Positions 41,301 to 53,300 of a stretch of DNA of 64,000 nt are shown one piece after another (position 1 is the stretch's first letter; each line of letters starts with the position of its first letter). The notes under the pieces were generated by a model. It had not been told where the DNA came from, made no database searches, and saw only the letters and a program-made list of their open reading frames with translations. The translations under genes and the position numbers were made by a program. Origin of the DNA: Siphonodentalium dalli (Eukaryota > Mollusca > Scaphopoda > Gadilida > Siphonodentaliidae); NCBI GenBank assembly GCA_032622095.1, contig CP136064.1:172310310-172374309 (forward strand), read 5' to 3'.

Positions 41301-44300
41301 TTACTGGACACATTTTCGTGTGAAATATGTAACCGATCACCAATCTGAAAACAGTGATGATGCCGATGAATATTGTTCTTAGAATAAAACCGATGAATAG
41401 TATATCGATGTTGTCGTTGTTGATTATTATTCATTGAGATTGATGTTGTGAAGAGTGTCACTTCCGATAAGATAGTAATGAATTTACAAACCATGTTCAC
41501 TCGATATGGTTTGCATAAGTAATGGTTAGAGCACAAGAATTGTTCTTTTTCAGAATCAATCGAGTCGAAGACGAGATTTATTCTGGTAAAGAACTATTCG
41601 CGTGTTCTGACGGACTTAGAGCACAATTGATCCCACACAATGCAATCAACGGGAAATGTGCCGTTGAGGTGTTTTGACCACGATGCACAATCCGTGCGCT
41701 GGCCGCAATTGGACACAATAGCCGGTTAGCCACGCCCAACAACGTGATTAACACGAACTGATCGCCGTTGAATGTGAATAGATATATGTCCGAAACAACA
41801 CGGACTGGTCCCACTTTGAAGCGCCCGTGCGAATTGTCTGTTATGGGTTGCGTGTGCCTAACAATGGGGTAATCACTGGACCATTCCTTCGCCAGCCTTG
41901 GGAATTGATGTGCTTTACCAAAAACATCGGGGAACTATTGTAATAATGGGATTGTGCATAATGTCAATTATGACCGATAATGGACCGCCAGTCATAAGTG
42001 CATGATGTGTTCCAAGAAATTCTAAATGGGAAGACATATATTATGATTGTGAAAACAACCCCGCTTAACTGGCCTCGCGCTAATGGCGAAGTCGAGAGAC
42101 AAAACCGTTGGAGGCGATTCGTGCATTCCAATCAAGTGGTCATGATTGTAAAACTGAACTGCATATTAAGTAGCTTACTGCATATAGAAATACTCCGCAT
42201 TCCACCACAGGACAATTGCCACTGAAAAAAGAAATCTGTGTCACCTGACACATAAATTTGTCCTCAGAATCCAGGTCATCTGACACATCTATAGTCATAC
42301 AACCAGGTCAAATGACACACATGCAAAAAAACTGTGTCGGTCAAATAGGTCATCTGATACATATAATTATGAAAAAATTATCCAAACGTGTCAGCCAGTT
42401 TGTCCTCAGAATGTGTGTCGCGTGTGTCAGATAACACATTTGGGCTGACACAGGCGTTTTTTCTAGGTGTGTCATATGACCCTCCTTGGTGGCAAATGTG
42501 TCGCTTTGGTTCGTGGATTTGAAAACATGCACTTGTATCAATTGTCCCAAAACCAATTAATTTGAAGAAAAAGAATGAGTATCAAATATACTAAACTTGA
42601 GAAGTTTAGGATATCTGATATCGGAATAGTAATTTTTTAAGAGATTCTTTCACTTGTTCTGGTTTTGGGAAAATTGATACAAGTCCATGTGGTCCAAGCG
42701 CTGAATCAAACTGACACACTTGGTTTCAAGGAGGGTCAGACCTGTGACATGGGCATCACAAACCGATGACCTTGGTGCCAAATCTCAAATAAGACTGTTT
42801 ATGGAATAGGCACATGTACACTGAAAGTCAAATGATGGGCATGTATGGGTTATGTCAGCTAGATAATTCAAAACATAGTTTATATAGATGTAGTTTATTA
42901 AAACTAACTAAATAAATATGATATGTTTGTTATAAAATAGTATACACATTTATTCGAAATATTCAATTACTTGAATTTACTTCATACCTGTATGGAAAAC
43001 AAGATTTATTCTTCACTATGTAATCTGTTCCTGGCTAACAGTCAGCTAGGGATGTGTGAAATATTGTCCTTCTGTTCTGATGTGCAAACGTCCGGTACGA
43101 ACTAATGAACTGATGAACTCACCTGAAGCTGTATACATTTCTTCCGAGTTGTTGAAGGAGATGATCGAGGGACTCTATGAATAAGATGCAGTGGAAACTG
43201 TATGGTGACCATGTTAGGCATGGCAAACAAACTGACATATCTATTGGAAATGAAGTGTTATTGCAACCATCTAAGCAGAATAAACTATCGACCGCATATG
43301 AATCGTATACATGTACAACTGTTATAGGAAGTGTGGTAGTGAAATTGCCATTGAAAATACTGACGGTGTTCAATATATTGTTTCTCATACCAAGAAACTC
43401 GTTGGAACCAACTGTTGATAGGACAATTGCCGATGATATGCACATTGCAGATGATATACCAACTGAGATTTTTAATACTGTAAGTTTATTGATACGCCAA
43501 TTGTTGAATGGTGAAAACAGAGTTTGTGGTTATGCTGGTCGCAGTTTGACAGACTTTGAACAACTTTAATCGTCAATCGAGAAAGAAGCACTCGCGATAA
43601 TGTGGGCTTTCACTGAAAAAAAAATCCGTGTCACCACCATCGTAAGTGTGAAACTTCACACAGTGAAAGGCGACCTATTTGCCCATAATATGCCGACACA
43701 CTTATACTATTTTATCACAATACGAACGATTTCACCTTTACTTGTGTGATAGATCACTTCAATGCATCACAAATCACAGACCGCTGGAATTCATCTACTC
43801 GAAAAGTCAAAACCAACTGCGCTATAATTGGTGCTGAGATTATACAACTGCATGTATCGGCCCAGTCACAAAAATATGGATGGTTTCATTCTAAGGGGCG
43901 TAACGCGGCTTCAAATGAATGGACGAAACACTGTCCAGGTGGATACCCCATCTCTCATGATGGTTCAATAAGCACACCGAAGGTCATTGGGAACTAGCTT
44001 ACGATAATTGAGATAGAGAGATCCTAAGATATTACGGACGGCCGCATGGACGGAATCATTCTTCGCCAAACACCGTTTTCGAGAGGGATACAAATCAACT
44101 ACCAAGTTTCTTCTGACGGGGTCAATATATTGCACAAATTAGGGGCGGGTGAGAAGCTGGCACTGAATAATCACCCGAGTCGTGTTTCAGATCGCATGGT
44201 AACCCCACAATGAGTCAGATATACGGCAATTTAACTGTACACGTACATGTACATATAGTTCAAAAATACAAAGTGGTGCGAGGTGAAAATTACACATATT

Positions 44301-47300
44301 TTAATAAAACAATGGTTAACAGCCAATGATTCTGCAAATGTCGGATTTTAATGCATCACATATATATTATGCCCCATGAGTTTTCGAATACAATCAGGTT
44401 GTTCAATGTTTTACGTCGTCTACAGTTAAACGGTTCGCTTAATTTGATGGTATTTGGTCTACAATAATAGTATTTGTGTATGTATTTGACTCGCATGTTA
44501 TTTAAACACGGGCATTGCACTTTTACGTGGAGTTCGTCCCCTATATTTGCACCCCTTAAAGTACATTGTCTATCGGAATAATCTGAGTTAATCCATGCAT
44601 CAGATTCGATTGGTTTATAAGTGGTGGTTGTGGTTACGAAATTTCAGAAGTATTTGGAAGGTGTCATTTTTCACGAAAAAGGAATTTTACTTTGGCGAAG
44701 TCGTGTTTTATAATTCTGTAAGGTGGCATATTTATTTGAATTAGATAATGTACCTCTCCACTCTTGTATGAATAGATCTTCAAGCATACACTTGATCGGC
44801 TTCTTAAACCTGTCGTGACTAGGTAATGTGTGATTGATCCATATACACCCGTTCCTAGTTCACTTAACAGTGTGTGTACATTTGCAATCCATGAGTTGTT
44901 AACGTTAGATGAGTGGTACTAGGTGAGTAATATATAATACAATATAAAAGGTAGCTTATTGCAGTTCATTTGTATCAGTTTTCCCCAGTTAAATTTCTCA
45001 ATTTGATTTTCATAGTGATGGGGAACGAAGGATGGGGCTGTAGAATTTTTTCAGATTAAGCAAAAAATATAGAAACTTTCTTTTTATGCCATGGCCCCAT
45101 GCATGCATGTCTGATATTCAATTTATGTAGCCTTGAAAGCCAGATTGAGACGTGATCTTTAGTCTATATCTGAATTTGAATTATATACACAGGGATGAGT
45201 ATAAGGTGTTTCATTGGGGATGTTCACCTTAGAATTTCCCACAGCGGCCCACCTGGGACCCAAACTTCCACGTCTTTGGACTTTCATTTTCACCCTCCCC
45301 TTCGGCCGGAATGTTATAACTAGTACCTCATAGTTTCATACAGTTAGACATTTCCAACCTAACTCTAATGCTGGAAATTTTCAAACTGATAGCCATTTCA
45401 GTCCAAATTTTACTGAAAATTGGAGAATATGCAACATTTGATCTAAGAACAACAATAAAATTTCACACTATTAAACTTATGTTTGGAAAATCAACCTATT
45501 TGAAAAAAATGTAGTCTAAAATTTTCAAGCGAGGTTGTGTCGGGCATGAAATTTCCAACTGTTGAAAATTTGGACCAAACTTTGGGAGGGATCAGATGTT
45601 TTATTCACACAATAATTAGGTTACAACAAAGCAACAATAATAAATTTAAAAAAATCAGGTGTAATTATTGTAAGGGAGTGGCATAACCAGGATTGGCTGT
45701 CTTCTTGTCACCCCCGTTGTCAATATGATAAATAATTTATCAATGGCATAACCTCAAGTTGATGTGCTAATAACGAAATGCTGGAATTTATAATATAAAA
45801 ATATTGTATTATGAACATATATTTGTATAGTTATGGTTATGTAGGCGTGTGCACGGCAATTAAAGAACACTTTCTAATAGTGAGGTGGACCTTGCTTGAG
45901 GTAACATTTATTCCACGAGAGGACTTTAAAAAAGCATTTTGCTTGTTGTCCAATCCTCTTCATAAATCTATATATTTCAACATGTATATTATGTTTATGT
46001 CATATGTTTGATTTTTTTGAAATAAATATTGTTTACACCAACAATGATAATGCGTATATGATATATAAATCGTGTCAGCAGGGTCCAACAAGGGGTGAGG
46101 TACCACCGCCATTCCTGTCGCCACGTTTCTGACAATACATCCATAAACTCCAGGCCTTGTCGAGAATTTACCGAATCTACAAACATGGCTTGTTCAATAT
46201 ATATTTTGTAAATAATATCAAAGTAACACTGACCTCAAAGAGTGTAGTCTTCGTAGTGGGGACAGAATAGTTGATCCCATATGAACAAGAAGTCTCCAGG
46301 TATGGGCTGTCCGTCGAATTGCTGTAATATTTTATGGAACATTTATCGTACTCAACCGTTGTATTGTATGTGTAGTTGTTTTCAATGATGTGTGAGTCGT
46401 TTGTTGTTCCGCTACAAACGTGAGGTGGTTCAAAACCTGTAAGAGAACGTGTTTTCTGACAAAGTAAAGCGACTCTTATGGGACCGATTTGCCGTCTCCA
46501 GTTTAACCCTTTCAGTGACAGGGGCCGATCTCATCGGCCCTAATTTACGGTCTGTAAATCTGTAATTTACGGTCTGTAAAATCGGCCCTAAAAACAATTT
46601 TTTTTTTTTTGGTTGAATTTTGTTTGTGTATGCTTAAGCATGCTATAGCGAATTTTAAAACAAACTGGATAAAACCTTAGGGGAATGTTATAACTCAAAA
46701 CTATCACCAAGTATTCATAGTAGTAATTTTGATGCCCATGAAAAACGTAAGATTCCCTGGCACTAAACCTACAAAATAAGTCTTTTAAAGAATATAAGAA
46801 AAAATTCATAAAATTCTAAAAAATAATAACAAATGATGAAAAATAAGTTAGGCCAATGCATTCTCTTATATATGCGAGGCGACCTATGGTCGACTCGCAT
46901 ATATAAGAGAATGCATTGGCACAGTGTATATGGGTTGATACAAAAATCGGACCTGGCACCCAAAGGGTTAAACACCGTGATCGAAAATTAAATGGTCGAC
47001 TTGCCTTTCGGCAACAATAATATCCGTTGATAAACGACCAACACCTCTTTGATTTGTAGCTAATAGAAACAATGAAACAAGAAAACCATAGTCAGAAACG
47101 GTAACGCCATCTAGATCATATTATTACGCATATATAAAATATATTGGAGCTTTAATGTAGTGATTGTGACAAATGTATATATAGGTAATGCCTATGTATA
47201 TATATATAGTTGATTATATGTCATTTTCCCCCATGTGCCCCCAAGCCACCAACTGGTGTCTCAGTCCATTCACCTATAGTGTCCCAAATAGCCCAATCAG

Positions 47301-50300
47301 TGATCCAATCGACCAATCTGTGTCGCAATCCACCAAACTATTGTCCCAAATTCCATAGCGAGTGTCCCAAAACATCGAACGCGTGTCACACAGTGTGTCA
47401 CAAGCCATAACACAATTATCACAAACCACTAAATGAGTTCACACTCCATCCAACTGGTGTCACAAACCTACTACTATGTCAGACTATGAAATAAATTTTC
47501 CAAACCACCAATGAGTTTACCAAACCATGGGAAACTCGCTGGATGGCTTGAGATATTATTTAGATGGTGTGGGGCATTCTGGTGGCGGTTTGATACACTA
47601 GCTGGGTGCTTTTATATAGACACTCCTGGTAGATTGCGGCAATTGTCGTGTGGCTTTGGACACTCATTATATGGTTATGGACACTCATTTGTTGGTTTGG
47701 GACACCCATTGGATGGTTTGGGTACTCTCTTGATGGTTTTGAGAAATTGGTTTGGGTGGTTTGGGTTTGGAACACCACGTACACACATTCACGAACACTC
47801 ATACACGAACACTCATTGGGCGGGTTTGGACACAAATTTGATGGTTTTGGGACACTAGTTTGTGTTGATTGGGATACCTATTGTGTAGTTTGGGACACTA
47901 GTTGGGTGATTTGGGACGCCCGTTCTATGGACTGGGACACTCACCGGTTGGTTTGTTACTAGTGTACTATTAACATCTTGACTGCTATACGTCAGTACTC
48001 AGTACGGACGTAAAATGTCACGCTGTGTGTTATACGTCCGTGGTGAGTACGGACCTACTTCAGCATACTAAGGGTTGTTCATTATTCATAACCGGAACTA
48101 AGAAATTAGTATATATCGGAACCATTGCATCTCGACGTATGAAAGAGTGTATGATGTTCCAGGATTGTGACCGATAAAAGCCATTCTACGGAGTCAGTGT
48201 TAACGATATTCCTATTATAGTTTTCCAGTAGAACAATGGTCAGAAAGTCAACGACGTCATTCGTCAGTGAAGGGTTAAGGTGGTGGTTTGAGTCGGTTTC
48301 CAATTAACATACATGTACACTGTATACGTTGACCTCTCAGATATCTCGTCGCCGGCACTGAATGAGTTAAAAGGTTCCCTGTCAAAACTTCCAAAAAATC
48401 CAAGGCTTTGTACTGATGGAATATGATTTCTACGGGCGTTAGCCAGATTAGAGATTCATGGCATGATCTACCGATATGATAGCTATTTTTCCTGACACTG
48501 GGATGATAATAAGAGCATATACCTTGTATTCGTGCCGTGTTCAAGACTTCAAAATGGACTAGGTCCATAAAACAGTGAGAATAAAGATAATGAAGTGGAT
48601 TCAACATATCTTCTCAAAAATACGCACATAATCGACCTATAATATGAAATACGCACATAATCGACATAAAATGAGAAATACGCACATAATCGACCTATAT
48701 GTGAAATACGCGCATTATCGAACTATAATATAAATAAACACATAATCGACTTATAATGAGAAATACGCACATAATCCACCGATATGTTAAATACGCATAT
48801 AATCGACCTATAATTTTTAATACGCACATAATCTACTTATAAAGTTAAATAGGCACATAATCGACCTATAATATAAAATACGCATATAATCAACATATAA
48901 TGTAAATTACGCACATAATCGACCTAAAAATATAATATGCATATAATCTACTTATAAAGATGAATACGCACATAATCTATTTCTAATATGAAATATGCAT
49001 ATAATCTACTTATAATGTGAAATAGGCACGTAATAGACCTATAATGTTTTATGCCATTACCTTCGAAACCAGAAATTCTCCTGAACCATGACCCGCAGCC
49101 CTGGTACCCCTCCAAAATTGTTTTCCATATCCCATTTTGCATATCGGAAAAGTTTCACGCTTTAATCGGGTCTTCCACGATTTTGCTAAGTTTTGACCCT
49201 AAGCCACTGGGCTAATAGTAAAGCATACAATTTCGGGTTGGGACCTTCACCTACAGTGAAGTACTTTATTAAGGAACATACAATAACTAATAAATATTTG
49301 TCCACGTTAGTTTTTCGACTTTAACTCATTCAGTACCATGTCTCCTGGTGGGAAGGGCTATCTGTAAACCAGCTCTCCTGGGGAAAAACACTATTTTCAC
49401 TAACACTATATTTTGATTGATTATTCAAATTTGAAAGAATCGAATTGACAACAGGGATTGCTGGTATAGGCCCCACCCATGAACAGCTTTGAAACTTTAT
49501 GTCCCGTACCGTGGAGGGCCATCATAGGTCAAAACATTCATGTTGCCATGGCAACGATAACTTCAAATTGACACCGATTGTGTTAAATTACAATTTGTTT
49601 TGTGTTATGTGGCCAACTAAATCATTTGTTCAGTGTTGTTTTGGACATTTATTTTGCTTTTGGAACAACATATCATTTTGTTATGGCAAGGATGCGGGTG
49701 TGTGTGTGTAGGGGGGGGGGCTAATCGGTGAGACCAAACAAATTTTCTAATGGGATGTTTACAATAAACGATCTCCGTTTGCGTTGTATATGCCTACAAC
49801 AGTCGCACTATCCGCAGTGCGGCGTACTTCTAGTTTGTGCTATATATAGCTACGATGTCAATGGCACATTTTTGGGCCATCGAAATAATCCGGTGACAAT
49901 TATGTCTGATTCAACGCATCGAAAAATCCCACAGTACCAGATTTCAGTTCGATATCATTAACACCGTTGGAGCAGTCTATCGACAAATTTTTCGATAGTA
50001 AATTCTCATCGTAATTTGGCGAACCCCTTAAGGAACAGAGTTTGATTGACATAATGTGCACGTTGTCGACATTAGCGTTCCTAGGTCGTTTGGCGCCAAA
50101 CCAAGTCTATGATGGATCAGTGCATGCCCGACTTGGTAGGAATAGACCTTTACACAATACAAATCGGTTTCCAATTAACATATATGTACCCTGTATACGT
50201 TGACCTCTCAGAGAGTTTCAAATCTTCAAGACTTATTCACGACCACAGAGCACATCAATTTTCACCACTTATATTCAGACTGCTGTATCTCCTAAACGCC

Positions 50301-53300
50301 TCGACATGAGGAGCTGCCTGATGTGTCATTTTAGGGGCGACATACCAGCTATATCATGATGTACTAGTTGAATCTGCGCATGCGCGTATATAGAACTACC
50401 CCCCCCCCCCGTTGAAAAATTAACCTGAGATGTCTTCCACAATGCGACTTGTGGTATGCATATTTCAAATCATGTGCACCCACATTGAAATTATGAGTTT
50501 CACTCAGTAGGCAGAATGTTATAAATATGATATGTTGGGCGACAAGATATCTCGTGTCCGGCAGTGAATGAGTTAAAAGGTTCCCTGTCAAAACTTCAAA
50601 AAGTTCCAAAGGCTTTGTACTGATGGAATATGATCTCTACGGGCGTTAGCCAGATCAAAGATTCATAGCATGATATACCGATAGGATAGCTGCTTTTCCA
50701 GACACCCGGATGATAATGAGAGCATATACCTTGTATTCGTGCCGTGTTCAAGACCTCAAAAAGGATTAGGTCCATAAAACAGTGAGAATAAAGATAATGA
50801 AGTGGATTCAACATATCCTCTAAAAAATACGTACATACTCCACCTATAATGTGAAATACGCACATAATCGACCGATATGTAAAATAAGCACATAATCTAC
50901 CTATAATATAAAATACGCACATAAGCGACCTATAATATCTAATACGCACATAATCTACTTATAAAATTAAATCGTACATAATCGATCTACATTTGAAATA
51001 ATTACATAATCGACCTATAAATTTAAATACTCACATAATACTACAATGAAAATTACGCATATAATCGACCTAAATATATAATACACACATAATCTACTTA
51101 TAAAGTTAAATACGCACATAATCGACCCATAATGTGAAATATGCACATAATCGACTTATAATGTGAAATAGGCACGTAATCGACCTATAATGTTGTATGC
51201 CATTACCATCGAAACCAGAAATGCTCCTGAACCATGACCCGCAGCCCGGGCACCGCTCCAAAATTGTTTTCCATAGCCCATATCTGTAGGCTGTATCTCC
51301 TAAACGCCTCGACATGCGGAGCTGTCTGGTGTGTCATTTTAACGGCGACATGCTCAGCTATATCATGATGTACAAGTTGAATCTGCGCATGCGCTTATAT
51401 ATATATATAACTACCCCCCGTCGAAAAAATAAGCTGAGATGTCTTCCACAATGCGACTTGTGGTATGCATGTTTCAAATCATGTGCACCCACTTTGAAAT
51501 TGTGAGTTTCACTCTTTATGTTACACTGGTGTAAATAGGGTTCGGAGAGACATCTAGCGGATGCGGGAGGAATATATAGGAGAGAATAAAATAGACACTG
51601 TGTCCTGATTGGTCAATAGCCTTGTGTGCTTTTCGCATAAAAAAATCATCACACCTCTTCCCTATGATTTCCCATAGGTAAAATAACCATTGGCACAGCA
51701 ATTAACCCTTTGTAGTGAAGTTTGAATGTTTTGGTGTGGTCTAAAATATGACAGTATTTTTGTATGCGGTTCTGGCACTAGTTACGAAAACACAAGATTT
51801 AAAGGCGAATTCCCTGCTAGACAGACATGATTTTTGTAAAAAGTTTCCCAAAATGTCAATTTTTCAGATTTAAAGACAATTTTGGACCCAACATTTATAT
51901 TGCAAACAGTATACGCTAAAACGTTAGCACTGAGGCCTATGGAAAACATTTATACCAGTGTAACCTAAAGGGAAAAAAATAGCTTTTTGGCATTTTTGAT
52001 TCCTGGGAGTCACTTTAAAACATTTTAATGCATTTTTCAGAGCCTGGTCTTTCAGTCCAATGCATATCTCTTGTATGGTGTGGCTATTCTTGCTGCTAAT
52101 GTCTTTTTTCACTTACATCAGCCAAAAAAAATAGTAAGATTTTTCATAAAAAATGCCAAATTTTCAAGGTATTTTCACATTTTTTCAAGGTGGTAATAGT
52201 CACATGATATTGCAAATGACCCATAACATGAGAATGTTAATGACACATATATCAATTGTTATAAGAAGCTAATCTAACAAGTATTTTGGATTTTATAGCC
52301 AGTGATATACAGATATATATATAACAAAAGTGTGTCATTTCCACTGGCACAGCACTGGTAGGTATGGCCATTTGAAGGTTAATAGCACTAAAACTTGGAC
52401 ACATTTAAGAAAATGCTTCAGCAATTCAAGGAGAGCATATCTTTATTCAACTAAATCAGTATACATCCACATCCAGTTATCTTGGATCACCCCTGCAGAC
52501 CTGAAAATGTCATATTTTAGTCTTCCATGTGCTGATAAAGGCATGCGCTTGATGCTCAACTGATCAGATCTGGACTCAATGACCTCACATCACCAGAAGT
52601 TCTCTCATAGAAAGAATCTTGTACAGTCTTCCATAGCTGATCCAAGTTTGCAACAACAGACCCCAAAAACTGAGTGAAAATGGGGCCTGAACATGACTGG
52701 TGGTGGAAAATTGTGCTTTTTTTTTATGAATAATGTGTTAAAGAGGGTGGGGTTAAATTGTTTTGATAAATAAAGAACCACAGAAGTGATATTGTTTTTG
52801 AACACATTTTTTTCATTGATGGGTAAATCTGAAGAAATGTAGGGAGTTACAATTATACCGTGAAAAAGCGGGCTATCGCTTTAGGTTACACTGGTGTAAA
52901 TAGGGTTCGGAGTGACATCTAGCGGATGCGGGAGGAATATATAGGAGAGAATAAAATAGACACTGGGCCCTGATTGGTCAATAGCCTTGTGTGCTTTTCG
53001 AATAAAAAAATCATCACACCTCTTCCCTATGATTTCCCATAGGTAAAATAATCACTGGCACAGGAATTAACTCTTAGTAGTGAAGTTTGAATTTTTACGT
53101 GTGGTCTAAACTATGACAGTATTTTTTTATGCGGTTCTGACGCTAGTTACGAAAACACAAGATTTAAAGGCGAATTCCCTGCTAGACAAACATGATTTGT
53201 GTGTGTAAAAAGTTTCCCAAAATGTCAGATTTAAAGAAACTTTTGGACCCAACATTTATATTGCAAACAGTATACGCTAAAACGTTAGCACTGAGGCCTA

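Noticed and set aside
41102-41536. 144-codon minus-strand open frame
   Set aside because: The plus strand of this segment reads as gypsy gag/protease remnants; the minus frame has no motif and is probably a shadow.
45995-46186. 63-codon minus-strand frame next to SLC22 exon 2
   Set aside because: The next SLC22 exon joins perfectly from 46234 to 40466 at WDLVCD, so this segment is intronic.
48606-49046. Regular 29-bp direct repeats suggestive of a CRISPR array
   Set aside because: There are no unique spacers between units, no cas genes, and the genome is clearly eukaryotic. It is a minisatellite.
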